Shown here piece by piece: positions 16,556-26,959 of a stretch of 64,000 nucleotides of DNA. Under the pieces are notes generated by a model, which saw only the letters and a program-made list of their open reading frames with translations, did not search any database and was not told the origin of the DNA. The translations under genes and the position numbers were made by a program. The stretch is from assembly GCA_014860745.1 (NCBI GenBank), contig JACZJC010000078.1, forward strand, positions 115,144 to 179,143, written 5' to 3'. This DNA comes from Anaerolineales bacterium (GTDB lineage: Bacteria > Chloroflexota > Anaerolineae > Anaerolineales > Villigracilaceae). Every line of letters begins with the position of its first letter. Position 1 is the stretch's first letter.

Positions 16556-17899
16556 TTATCTTTCCAACAAACCTAAAATTGCGGGCAGTAATTGCTTCTT
16601 TCTTGAAACCACACCTTGCGCATCGCGTGTGCCATCGGCGAGAGGCGGGTAAGGGAGGTCGTTCAATACTGTCGGCGCGCTGGATGAGATGAGCAGGCGG
16701 CTCGTACCGCGCACAATATCCGTGACCAAGAGCATGGCGAAATCGAGGCCGCGTTTATCGCGCAATTCGTTCAGGGCTTTATGAAGAGGAGCTAGGTGTT
16801 CGGTGAGCTGCAGGATGTCCGTCACTTCGGCTTGGGCAACCGCAAACTTGAATCCGCCGCCTTCGAAGGGTTTGATGTCTGTGCTGACAATCTCTTCCGG
16901 CTTGCGGTTGGAGAGTCCTGCCCCGGCGCTGAGCACGGCCTTGCCATAGGAGTCTATCGTCTCACCTTTGAGCGGACTCGCGCCTACAAATGCCCAGCGG
17001 GCGAGGCGTTCGGCGGCATCTTTGTCGCGCGGCGTGGTGGTGGGAGATGTCAGGATAAGAGTATCAGATAAAAGTCCGGCAAGAAGCGTGCCTGCCAGCG
17101 GCGGCGGCATGGAGAGTCCCGCCTCGGCGGTTAGTTCCGTCACCAGCGTGGAAGTCGATCCGACAATGTCCACTGTAAATCGGATGGGTTGGTGGGTGTA
17201 GGGATTTCCCAATCGGTGGTGATCGAGAATTTCAAGCAGTTCGGCCTCCTCGAGGGCGGCAATAGCCTGACGGGGCTCGTTATGATCGACGAGGATGATC
17301 TTGAGGCGCGGCGGATTGAGCACTTCACGTTGATTTGCGATTCCGAGATACAGGCCTTGTTCATCCACGACCCAGTAGTCGTTGAATTGGTCGCGCAACA
17401 ATTTATTGAGCGAATCGCGGATGTGTGCGTTTACCAGATATTTCGGAACAGTTGTATCTGCGGCATCGCCGCATTTTGCAGACATCATCTCGCGCACCGT
17501 TGTATCGCCTGGGCGGGGACCAAGGGTGTCGGAGAAATATTTGAATAAGCTCAACCCGTTGATAAGGCCGAAAGGGCTGCCGTCGTCGCTGACCACGGGA
17601 GCGATGCCGCCGGTTTTACTAGCGAGGGTCCAGGCGAGGCCAAGCTGGGATTCCGGGGTAATGGTATCGAGCCTCTTCATCACGGAGCCGAAGCGCGGAG
17701 ACGCATCGGTAAGCAGGACCGGGGCGTCGAGGTTGTTCGTTTTGAGTACCCACGCGGTTTGCACGTTGATGGCACCGGCGCGCGCGTCAATTGTATCTAC
17801 CCCGTCACGTTCCCGCAGAAGCCAGGCATAGCCCATGGCGGCGGCGATGGAGTCGGTATCGGGGTTGATGTGGCCGATGACATAAATCTGGTCAGGCAT
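16556..17899 (-). CDS. CBS domain-containing manganese-dependent inorganic pyrophosphatase
   Basis: A 447-residue family II pyrophosphatase. The DHH domain contains GHINPDTDS, LVDHNE and LDHHRLG, the metal ligands of the family. The C-terminal DHHA2 domain ends with a SRKKQ motif that binds substrate. Between the first and second DHH motifs (about residues 60-220) two CBS domains are inserted, which explains the length (simple enzymes are about 310 residues). CBS-containing homologues are inhibited by AMP or ADP and activated by ATP or diadenosine polyphosphates; this regulation is presumed here. No DRTGG domain is seen between the CBS domains. It removes pyrophosphate from biosynthesis in the cytoplasm. 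Confidence 0.93.
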   Translation of the reverse strand: MPDQIYVIGHINPDTDSIAAAMGYAWLLRERDGVDTIDARAGAINVQTAWVLKTNNLDAPVLLTDASPRFGSVMKRLDTITPESQLGLAWTLASKTGGIAPVVSDDGSPFGLINGLSLFKYFSDTLGPRPGDTTVREMMSAKCGDAADTTVPKYLVNAHIRDSLNKLLRDQFNDYWVVDEQGLYLGIANQREVLNPPRLKIILVDHNEPRQAIAALEEAELLEILDHHRLGNPYTHQPIRFTVDIVGSTSTLVTELTAEAGLSMPPPLAGTLLAGLLSDTLILTSPTTTPRDKDAAERLARWAFVGASPLKGETIDSYGKAVLSAGAGLSNRKPEEIVSTDIKPFEGGGFKFAVAQAEVTDILQLTEHLAPLHKALNELRDKRGLDFAMLLVTDIVRGTSRLLISSSAPTVLNDLPYPPLADGTRDAQGVVSRKKQLLPAILGLLER

Positions 17900-17986
17900 T
17901 AACTAGGGTTTCTCCGGCGGAATTAAAGTTATATGTAACATTCTGATTATATCTCGCCTTTCTGTTTCACCCTGCCGCCCTTTTTA

Positions 17987-18026
17987 AGTTAAGCAAGACG
18001 CGATTATTAACGCATCTTGCTTAACT
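17987..18026. repeat. Perfect 12-bp inverted repeat between XdhD and pyrophosphatase genes
   Basis: The arms AGTTAAGCAAGA (17987-17998) and TCTTGCTTAACT (18015-18026) are perfectly complementary around a 16-base loop that itself nearly pairs (CGCG with CGC). Neither strand has a good T-run after the stem, so it is not a typical terminator; it may be an intercistronic RNA-stabilising hairpin or a protein site. Confidence 0.5.
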
Positions 18027-18041
18027 CGAAATTGCTCTGGC

Positions 18042-21023
18042 TTAATGGAATTTGATCGCCTTCCAGACTTTTTCCGGTGTTACCGGGTTGGAATCCACGT
18101 TCGCGCCGACAGCATCCAGAATGGCATTGCCGACCGCTGGCGCGACCCCGTCCATGGGAATCTCTGCCACAGCCTTCACGCCAAATGGGTGGCTGGGTTC
18201 GAACGTCTCGACGAAGATGGTCTCCAACTCGGGCATCTCATCTGCACGGAAGAGATGATAGCGGTCAAAATCCCGTTCGATGGCATTGCCTTTGTCGTCG
18301 TAACGCATTTCCTCGGTGACAGCATAGCCGAGGGCTTGAGTCATTCCGCCTTCAATTTGACCCGAAGCGGTGAGCGGATTCACGATCACACCTGAGTCGA
18401 CCGCCATGACGAGCCTGTCCACGGTGACTTGGCCAGTTTCTGTATCCACGGTCACTTCGGCAAATTGAGCGGCAAACGGCGGCGGTGACACTGGCGAGAC
18501 GTAGCTTGCAACGCCCATGATCTGCTCCTGATGGTTTTTATGCAAAGAATCAAGGGCGATTTCAGCCATGGAAACAGACCTGCCATCAGGTGCAATGGCT
18601 TGACGATTCGATAATCGAATATTCGAATATTCGGATTCTGGCAGCCCCAACATGGTCGCTGCGCGAATCTTGATTCTCTCCGCCACGATTTTGGCTGCAT
18701 TGACAGCCGCTGTGCCAGAAATATAAGTTGTTGACGACGCATACGCTCCCTTATCAAATGGAGTGAAATCTGTATCCGAGGAATAGCAGATCATATCTTC
18801 CACGGGCACGCCTAATACTTCTGCCGCCATTTGGGCAAGGACGGTATCTGAGCCAGTGCCGAGGTCGGTGGCGCCAACCAAAAGGTTGAAGGAGCCGTCG
18901 TCATTCATTTTGATGGATGCGCCGCCCATATCGAGATAGGGAATCGCCGTCCCTTGCATGACCATTGCCACGCCAATGCCTTTTCGTTTATTTGCTGGAA
19001 GCGGGCGAGGGGACCTCGCCCCTACGCGCCATTCCTCATTCCCAAACTTGTCATCCCAGTTAATTGCGGCGCGGCCTTGGGCTACACATTGTTCCAAACC
19101 AACGGTGTGGATGATCTCTGGGCGTGGCTCACGGCCTTCGTTCCATGCAGTAGAGAAGGGATGGTATTCGCCTGGGTGAATTGCGTTCTTCAGGCGAAAG
19201 TCAATTGGGTCAAATCCCATGGTGCGGGCGATTTTTTCCATGTGGCGATCAAGCGGCCAATAACCTTGGGGAACGCCATATCCACGGAATGCGCCAGCGG
19301 GCGGGGTGTTGGTGTAGACCACGTCCGCATAAAAGCGGATGTTGGGGGCCTTGCGATATTCTCCATCACCGACATACAGTGCCATAGCCTTGTGACCTGT
19401 GTTGCCAGTGACGGTCAACGCATGGCAGCCGTATGCGCCAGTGTCTGAAAGTGCGTACATGGAGTTGGCGGTGATGGTTCCATCTTTCTTGACGCCTGTC
19501 TTCATCCGCACACGCATGGGATGGCGCGAACGTGCGGCGATAAATTCCTCTTCGCGGGTGTATTCATAAATGACGGGGCGCTTGGTGGCAATCGTGAGAT
19601 GTGCAGCCACGTCTTCCATCAATACTTCCTGTTTGCCGCCGAAACCGCCGCCGATGCGCGGCTTGATGACGCGGATTCTTTTGATTGGCAGTCCCAGCAC
19701 AGGTGCGAGCATTCTGCGAACGTGGAACGGAACTTGTGTGGATGTGCGAATCACCAGACGATCATCCTCATCCCAATAGGTGACAGCGATATGCGGTTCG
19801 ATGTGCGCCTGTTGGACTTTCGGTACTTCGTATTCGGCTTCGAAGATTTCGTCCGCTTCCTGAAAACCTTTTTCCACGTCGCCAATATCAATGCGAATTT
19901 CAGCAGCAAGATTCTTCTCGGGATTCGAATCAGCAAAGTTAACATATTCTGGCTCGTCGTGAATTCTGACCGCTTCAGGTTTCATAGCTTCGCGCGAATC
20001 CAGGATCATTGGTAAAACTTCATATTCAACTTCGATCAGCGATAAAGCCTTCTCAGCTATTTCTTCCGTCTCTGCTGCAACGAACGCAACACGATCACCG
20101 ACAAAGCGGACTTTGTTGTCCAATGAGAATGTATCCAATGGCCCAGGGATTGGGTCGGATTGTCCCGCGGTGGAATACACGACTCGTGGAATGTCCTGCC
20201 AGGTCAACACCGCCACGACGCCTTCGAGCGCTTTGGCTTTGGTGGTATTTATCTTTTTTATTTTTGCGTGAGCATGCGGTGAATGTAAAACTTTGGCGTG
20301 CAGCATGCCGCGCTTTTCAAAATCGCCTGTGAAAGCGGGCTTGCCCTGCACGAGCTTGATCGCGTCTACTTTGATCTCGGGTTTGCCGACAGTTTGCCAG
20401 GTCTGGCTTTCGGGTGTGAGAACTACCTTGGGCCGAACCAGCACACCCGTAGTCGAAGAAGCGGGCGCGTCCCCTTGAGGAGCATCAGGCTTGGGTGTTC
20501 CGAAATCCCAATTGATGGATGAAATGTCGATCGGTTCGTCACCGCGCATTTCCGCAGCAGCTTTCAACACAGCCTGGACGGGTTTGAGATACCCTGTGCA
20601 GCGACAAAGGACGCCAGAGATCGCCTCACGGACCTCCGCCTCGGACGGGTTCGGATTTTTCTCAAGCAGACTCTTGGCTGCGAGAATTTGCGCGGGCGTG
20701 CAGTATCCGCATTGAATGGCGCCCGATTCAACAAAAGCCTTTTGCAGCGGATGCAGGCCGTCGGTTTTCTTCCAGCCCTGCTCGGGATGTTCGCCAAGCG
20801 CTTCGATGGTGGCGATGTTGTGACCTTCGGCTTGTGCGGCAAGCAGCGACCCCGCGTTGACAGGTTTGCCGTTTAGCAAAACCGTATCCGCGCCGGAAAG
20901 CCCGCCCTCGTCGCCGAATTTGACTCCGTGATACCCAAGCCCGCGCAACGCGCCAAGCAGGGTCATGGATGGTGCTGAGTCTATTGTGTGTTCAATGCCG
21001 TTGATCTTAAGTGTGATGTTCAT
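18042..21023 (-). CDS. Fused Fe-S/molybdenum hydroxylase, XdhD (YgfN)-like
   Basis: A 993-residue fusion of an iron-sulfur domain and a molybdopterin-binding domain of the xanthine dehydrogenase family. The overall architecture and the N-terminus resemble E. coli XdhD (YgfN). In residues 35-62 the plant-type [2Fe-2S] ligands are missing: where GCGEGxCGACTV is usual, this protein has GDEGGLSGADTV, and the fourth Cys is also absent. The second cluster is intact (QCGYCTPA, LCRCTGY; Cys 105, 108, 140, 142). The Mo domain shows GGGFGGKQ, AFRGYGVPQG and GVKAVAEIP, whose Glu (about 954) is the expected catalytic base. A REP-like palindrome is embedded in frame near 19003. XdhC lies downstream; an FAD subunit gene is at 30188. 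Substrate is unknown, perhaps purines. Confidence 0.85.
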   Translation of the reverse strand: MNITLKINGIEHTIDSAPSMTLLGALRGLGYHGVKFGDEGGLSGADTVLLNGKPVNAGSLLAAQAEGHNIATIEALGEHPEQGWKKTDGLHPLQKAFVESGAIQCGYCTPAQILAAKSLLEKNPNPSEAEVREAISGVLCRCTGYLKPVQAVLKAAAEMRGDEPIDISSINWDFGTPKPDAPQGDAPASSTTGVLVRPKVVLTPESQTWQTVGKPEIKVDAIKLVQGKPAFTGDFEKRGMLHAKVLHSPHAHAKIKKINTTKAKALEGVVAVLTWQDIPRVVYSTAGQSDPIPGPLDTFSLDNKVRFVGDRVAFVAAETEEIAEKALSLIEVEYEVLPMILDSREAMKPEAVRIHDEPEYVNFADSNPEKNLAAEIRIDIGDVEKGFQEADEIFEAEYEVPKVQQAHIEPHIAVTYWDEDDRLVIRTSTQVPFHVRRMLAPVLGLPIKRIRVIKPRIGGGFGGKQEVLMEDVAAHLTIATKRPVIYEYTREEEFIAARSRHPMRVRMKTGVKKDGTITANSMYALSDTGAYGCHALTVTGNTGHKAMALYVGDGEYRKAPNIRFYADVVYTNTPPAGAFRGYGVPQGYWPLDRHMEKIARTMGFDPIDFRLKNAIHPGEYHPFSTAWNEGREPRPEIIHTVGLEQCVAQGRAAINWDDKFGNEEWRVGARSPRPLPANKRKGIGVAMVMQGTAIPYLDMGGASIKMNDDGSFNLLVGATDLGTGSDTVLAQMAAEVLGVPVEDMICYSSDTDFTPFDKGAYASSTTYISGTAAVNAAKIVAERIKIRAATMLGLPESEYSNIRLSNRQAIAPDGRSVSMAEIALDSLHKNHQEQIMGVASYVSPVSPPPFAAQFAEVTVDTETGQVTVDRLVMAVDSGVIVNPLTASGQIEGGMTQALGYAVTEEMRYDDKGNAIERDFDRYHLFRADEMPELETIFVETFEPSHPFGVKAVAEIPMDGVAPAVGNAILDAVGANVDSNPVTPEKVWKAIKFH
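19003..19025 (-). repeat. REP-like palindrome inside the XdhD-like coding sequence
   Basis: On the minus strand the element begins GTAG and then folds: GGGCGAGG (19003-19010) pairs with CCTCGCCC (19014-19021). It is of the same class as the elements at 26501-26566 and 26860-26884. It adds a short in-frame segment (GARSPRPLP) to the hydroxylase. Confidence 0.65.
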
Positions 21024-21047
21024 TATGTCTCCTGTAGTGCTACAGAA

Positions 21048-21560
21048 TTATTTCAGTCGAGATTGTAACTCTTGCAGATGATCTAGTATATCGGGGTGAA
21101 GGTCGAATTTGCCTGCCTTTGACATGGCATTCTTTGTGATCTGCAAAAACTCTTCAAGGATGATGTAGTCGTTCTTGATGAGAAAGATGATGTCGTCAAA
21201 ATCTGTGAACAGGCCGCGATCTAATTTGCTGAGAGCGATACTGTATGGGTCAATAACATTGACTTCCAGGTTTCCAAATTGACCAATGCGTATACTGCGT
21301 TGGTCATTTCCTTCTGGCAAGGGAATAAAGCGATCAAGAGGAACGACATCAACCTGTAGCTTCATTTCTTTGGCTTTATCCATGATCGTACGAAGTAACT
21401 CACTTGGGTGAATATCGTCGCCGACGAAATCAATATCAAGGGATGGACGTGGGCTCCCAAGCAGTGTCAATGCGCTTCCACCAATCAGAAATATTCGAGA
21501 TCCAGGTGAAACTTGCTCTCCGAGAGTCGTTAAGATGGAATCAAGTTTGGCTCTATCCAT
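21048..21560 (-). CDS. DUF6036-type nucleotidyltransferase-fold protein
   Basis: A 170-residue protein with a nucleotidyltransferase core: FLIGGSALTLLGSPRPSLDI followed by DFVG, which gives the GGSA and DxD-type motifs of minimal nucleotidyltransferases (DUF6036 or AbiEii-like). The C-terminal part is helical. The start at 21560 (MDRAKLDSIL) is preferred because it follows a CAGGG sequence and lies five bases after the stop codon of the upstream gene. The tight pairing with the 160-residue gene upstream suggests a two-component unit, possibly toxin-antitoxin-like, but neither role is demonstrated. Confidence 0.65.
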   Translation of the reverse strand: MDRAKLDSILTTLGEQVSPGSRIFLIGGSALTLLGSPRPSLDIDFVGDDIHPSELLRTIMDKAKEMKLQVDVVPLDRFIPLPEGNDQRSIRIGQFGNLEVNVIDPYSIALSKLDRGLFTDFDDIIFLIKNDYIILEEFLQITKNAMSKAGKFDLHPDILDHLQELQSRLK

Positions 21561-21565
21561 AATAA

Positions 21566-22048
21566 TTAACCCTGTTGCAACTCCAGTTCTTTCAACCAAA
21601 TATTTGCCGCGTGCTGGTATGTGCCAAGCCAGTTGATCTGCGATCCACTTAATTCACGCTGGCGTTTTGCAAGCATACGTAGATTTTCTTCTGGGTTGGA
21701 ACTAGGAGTGAGCCCCAGTTCTTCCGAAAATAGGTCAGGCAGAACTTTTCGCGAAAGGTGTTTTTGTTCAAGCCAGACCGCGGCGCTGTAGAAGCATTTC
21801 AATATTAGTTGCGATGTTGAATTAGTTTTATTAGCAATTGCGTTGGTGTGTACAGCGAACTCAGGGTGACGGAGAAAAAGCGGAATCAAACTCAACTGCA
21901 ACCGCGCTTCATGGCTTTCAGAGAGAGCCATGATTAAGTTGGCAGGTGAGAGCGTTGGCGGATGGTCAGGCTTGGAACCCAAAATAAACCGCACATCCCG
22001 TGCCCAAAGTTCGGAAACTAATTGGTCTTCAAGTGATGGGGTCTTCAT
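21566..22048 (-). CDS. Unknown helical partner of the nucleotidyltransferase
   Basis: A 160-residue protein, not recognised. It starts MKTPSLEDQLVSELWARDVR with AAGGA seven bases before the ATG at 22048. It is predicted to be mostly helical, with no membrane segment. Its stop codon is five bases before the start of the nucleotidyltransferase gene, so the two are co-transcribed and probably coupled. The N-terminal part mentions DVRFILG, and many Leu/Ser/Glu residues occur throughout. By position it could be a cognate antitoxin, substrate or adaptor; this is a guess from arrangement only. Confidence 0.55.
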   Translation of the reverse strand: MKTPSLEDQLVSELWARDVRFILGSKPDHPPTLSPANLIMALSESHEARLQLSLIPLFLRHPEFAVHTNAIANKTNSTSQLILKCFYSAAVWLEQKHLSRKVLPDLFSEELGLTPSSNPEENLRMLAKRQRELSGSQINWLGTYQHAANIWLKELELQQG

Positions 22049-22065
22049 GTGAATTCCTTGGTCTG

Positions 22066-22129
22066 TCAAAGGTTGAAGGTCAAAAGTCTAACACCTGACT
22101 TTCAACCTTTGACCTGTGACTTTCAACTT
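22066..22129. repeat. Low-complexity repeat of the TTGAAAGTC/CTTTCAACC type
   Basis: Short imperfect words (aaggttgaaggtc, actttcaacctttgacc, gtgactttcaac) in both orientations fill the gap directly behind the stop codon of the M16 peptidase gene. The same word family occurs inside that gene at 22724 and upstream of it at 25064. Confidence 0.7.
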
Positions 22130-25042
22130 TTACAAAACCTTCGTCACTTTCAAACCAGCCTTGGCGCCCTCAATGGCAGCCTGCGAACCGACCACAACCA
22201 CTGCCTCGGACTGCGCTGCTTTTTCAAGCACCTCGCCGAAGGCAATGAAATCCTCGCCGTTGGTGGATAAAACTTCATCGCGGATCTTTTGTCGCATCTC
22301 GTCCGTACGGCCTGTGATGTAGCGCATCATCGAAGTATATCCCTTTGCATCGGGGAGTTGGTAGGCATCGAGGTCGCCGATGGCGGCAATGATGGATTTT
22401 TTCAATTCATTGTCTGAAAGGCGTGAGGCATCTAGCCTTTTCAGGAAGGCGGCGGCAGCGTCGTAATTTTTAATTGTCGCGGTGATGTTCGGGTCGCGGT
22501 ACGAAAGGAAGGTGAGCACGCCAGTGCTGTCATCGAATTGCACGAACGCACCATACGCGCCGCCCAGCACACGGATCTTTTCCCACAAATGCGTCATGCG
22601 TAAATAACCTGTGATGACTTCCGCAGAACCATCGAACTCATAGCCAAGCTGGTACAGGTCTGCACCTTTGCCTACGTAATTGACCTGTGCGGGAATGGTG
22701 AGACCTTCCTTTTCAATTGCGGGTTGAACGTTGAAGGTTGAAAGTTGAACGTCTTTCACTGGCATTGCAAAAATGAAATTCTCTAAATGCGGACGCACGG
22801 TTTTCCAGTTTGCAGAATCAAGCGTCACGTTGCACAGCATGGTCTTGCTGTTGATCAATGCATCGCGCATATCTTCGAGTTTCTTCAATACCTTCGGCCA
22901 TTTTTTATCGATGTCATTTGCCAGTTCGCGCAGCGCGAAAAGATAGCCAATACCTTTGGTCTGGTCATTGACCCAGCCCGTGCCGCCGAATTGCGCGCGC
23001 AAGCGAGTGTTCGCGAAGCGGTGTCCACCAGGTGCGAGACCCGATTCCATACCCACCTTTTCTTCCAGTACCATTTGCTTGAGCCGTTCTTTGTTATCGA
23101 ATTTTGTGGTGAGGAGGACGTCCCGCAGGATGTTGAACATCTCTGTGGACTTTTCCACCGTGGACTTGCCTCGGATCATCAGCAGTGCCACGCTCTCTCT
23201 GGACTTTTGAGTTGTCACGCTGACCGACGAGCCGTGGATTCCGCCCGTGCTTTTTCCGATCCGCTGCGAGAGCTTGACGTAATCTTCAGTCTCAGTTCCC
23301 AACTCGAATAAGGCGCGTGCGAAGATCTCGGTGAGCGGCAGGAGCTCCTGTGGCATGGCGCGCAAGTCAAAGCCGAGATCAAGGTAGACAATTCCGTTGG
23401 TGAAGATATCGTGATACAAGACTTTCGCATCCTGCACCTGAATCTCTTCGATGGGAATAGTCCGCACTTGTTTGTCGAGGTCTTTCAAATCCAATACAGG
23501 GAGTGTTTCCAACGCTTCCGCGGTGTCGGGAGTCTCCTGCATGAGTTTGAGCTGCCTGGCGTTTTCGATCAAATCTCCTACTTTTTCTTTCGTCATTGCC
23601 TCGCGCGCGGACTTTAATCGTGCAAGCTCCTCTTCTTCGAAATGCTTGGCAATTTCGGTGTCGGGTTTGAAGCGGATGACCGTTTTGTGAACATTGTCCA
23701 GCAAATAGGTTCGGATCATCTTCTCAAAGTAGCGGTTGTCACTTGCGAGTTTGGTTTTGATCTCATTGAGCGGCGCTTCAAATGCAAGCAGACTCAAGGG
23801 GTCGCCATCGTGCAGCCAGGTGGTGAGTGCGCTCAGCATCATGGCAATGCCGCGCGGAAAAGCGCCTGTGTTGTATTCGCGCAATTGGAATTCGAGCGTG
23901 TTCATTGATGCGGCGATCATCTCTGTGTCGATCCCGTCCCGGACAAGGTTTTCCAGGGTTTCGATCATCAGGTTTTCGATCTTTTTCGCATGGCGGGCGC
24001 GTGTGCCTTTCAGACCCGTGGAGAAGATCATCTCGCGCAAATCAGATTCGAGGCCGAGACCTGCCAGGTCTTCGCCAAGACCCGAATCAACCAAAGCTTT
24101 GCGGAGCGGCGAAGCGGGCGTGCCAATGAGCGCATGTTCCAGGATATGGAAGCTAAAATTCAAAACAGAGTCGCTTGTTTCTGGCAGTTTCCAGTTGACC
24201 GTGAGATAGTGCTTCTTTTCAATGTTGTCTGCGTCCGCGCCCGCATCGTATGAATATTCGATCTTCTTTGCGCGCTTGAACGGCTTGCTCAACGGTACCG
24301 CAGATTTGACCTTCTTTCGCTTGTACGGCTTGAGATACCCTTCCATCAATTTCAAACGCTTGTCGGGGTCGTCGTTGCCATAGAAGAAAATAAATGCGTT
24401 GGATGGATGGTAATAGGTTTCCCAAAAATTTCTAAAGTTTTCGTAGGTGAGTTCGGGAATGTTGGCAGGGTCGCCGCCAGAGTCCACTCCATAGACGTGT
24501 TTGGGAAACAGCGATTGCTGAATGACTTTTGCCAGCAGATTTTCAGGCGAAGAATACGCGCCTTTCATTTCATTGAAAACAACGCCTTTGTAGGTCAGCG
24601 GTTCTTTGACATCACCGATCTCGTAATGCCATCCTTCCTGCATCAATGTTTGTTCGGTGATGCGCGGATGGAAAACCGCATCCATGTAAACATCGATTAG
24701 ATTGTAGAAATCCTTTTCGTTCTGGCTGGCGACGGGATAACAGGTCTTGTCGGGATACGTGAACGCATTGACGAATGTCGCCAGCGAGCCTTTGAGCAAT
24801 TCCACGAACGGCTCTTTGACAGGATATTTCTCCGAGCCGCCTAGAACGGAATGTTCCAAAATATGCGCCACGCCTGTTGAGTCCTTTGGCGTGGTTCGGA
24901 AATTGATGGAGAACACTTTGTTCTCGTCTTCATTGATGATCGAAAGCAAACGCGCGCCTGTCCGCTTGTGCTCGTACAAGTGTGCCGTGGAGTTGAGCTC
25001 GGGGATTTGCTGTTCCTTGATAAGCGTGAATGATTTAGACAT
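22130..25042 (-). CDS. M16C-family zinc metallopeptidase (presequence protease-like)
   Basis: A 970-residue peptidase related to PreP/Cym1 and other M16C enzymes, which degrade short peptides inside a closed chamber. The inverted zinc motif HILEH (HxxEH) is near residue 60 (GVAHILEHSVLGGSEKYP), and the third ligand region NEMKGAYSSPE lies about 75 residues later. Four M16 half-domains are expected from the length. No signal peptide is present, so it is probably cytoplasmic. About residue 760-770 the sequence QLSTFNVQP is encoded by a low-complexity repeat that also flanks the gene on both sides. It is monocistronic as far as can be seen. Confidence 0.93.
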   Translation of the reverse strand: MSKSFTLIKEQQIPELNSTAHLYEHKRTGARLLSIINEDENKVFSINFRTTPKDSTGVAHILEHSVLGGSEKYPVKEPFVELLKGSLATFVNAFTYPDKTCYPVASQNEKDFYNLIDVYMDAVFHPRITEQTLMQEGWHYEIGDVKEPLTYKGVVFNEMKGAYSSPENLLAKVIQQSLFPKHVYGVDSGGDPANIPELTYENFRNFWETYYHPSNAFIFFYGNDDPDKRLKLMEGYLKPYKRKKVKSAVPLSKPFKRAKKIEYSYDAGADADNIEKKHYLTVNWKLPETSDSVLNFSFHILEHALIGTPASPLRKALVDSGLGEDLAGLGLESDLREMIFSTGLKGTRARHAKKIENLMIETLENLVRDGIDTEMIAASMNTLEFQLREYNTGAFPRGIAMMLSALTTWLHDGDPLSLLAFEAPLNEIKTKLASDNRYFEKMIRTYLLDNVHKTVIRFKPDTEIAKHFEEEELARLKSAREAMTKEKVGDLIENARQLKLMQETPDTAEALETLPVLDLKDLDKQVRTIPIEEIQVQDAKVLYHDIFTNGIVYLDLGFDLRAMPQELLPLTEIFARALFELGTETEDYVKLSQRIGKSTGGIHGSSVSVTTQKSRESVALLMIRGKSTVEKSTEMFNILRDVLLTTKFDNKERLKQMVLEEKVGMESGLAPGGHRFANTRLRAQFGGTGWVNDQTKGIGYLFALRELANDIDKKWPKVLKKLEDMRDALINSKTMLCNVTLDSANWKTVRPHLENFIFAMPVKDVQLSTFNVQPAIEKEGLTIPAQVNYVGKGADLYQLGYEFDGSAEVITGYLRMTHLWEKIRVLGGAYGAFVQFDDSTGVLTFLSYRDPNITATIKNYDAAAAFLKRLDASRLSDNELKKSIIAAIGDLDAYQLPDAKGYTSMMRYITGRTDEMRQKIRDEVLSTNGEDFIAFGEVLEKAAQSEAVVVVGSQAAIEGAKAGLKVTKVL
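22724..22757. repeat. Low-complexity repeat within the M16 peptidase gene
   Basis: Four tandem variants of a 7-8-base word (gttgaac, gttgaag, gttgaaa, gttgaac) lie inside the coding sequence and encode QLSTFNVQP. The reading frame is kept. The same words occur in intergenic repeats at 22066-22129 and 25064-25127. Confidence 0.65.
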
Positions 25043-25063
25043 GGGTTCCTTTGGGTTTGCAGG

Positions 25064-26824
<1,761 letters not shown>

Positions 26825-26859
26825 ATTTTGTCCTCGTTTTGTGTGCGTATCTGTCTAAA

Positions 26860-26884
26860 GGACAACCGCAGGGGTTGTCCTTAC
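26860..26884 (-). repeat. REP-like palindrome upstream of the RAYT gene
   Basis: On the minus strand it begins GTAA (a variant of GTAG) and folds as GGACAACC with GGTTGTCC around a short loop. It lies 36 bases upstream of the RAYT start codon and about 75 bases before the divergent ABC-F gene. Confidence 0.7.
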
Positions 26885-26959
26885 GAATTATACCTCGCGC
26901 TGTCATCCATTTAATCGGCTACAATTCGGCCTCATGAAATCATCCCTGAGGTTTATTGC

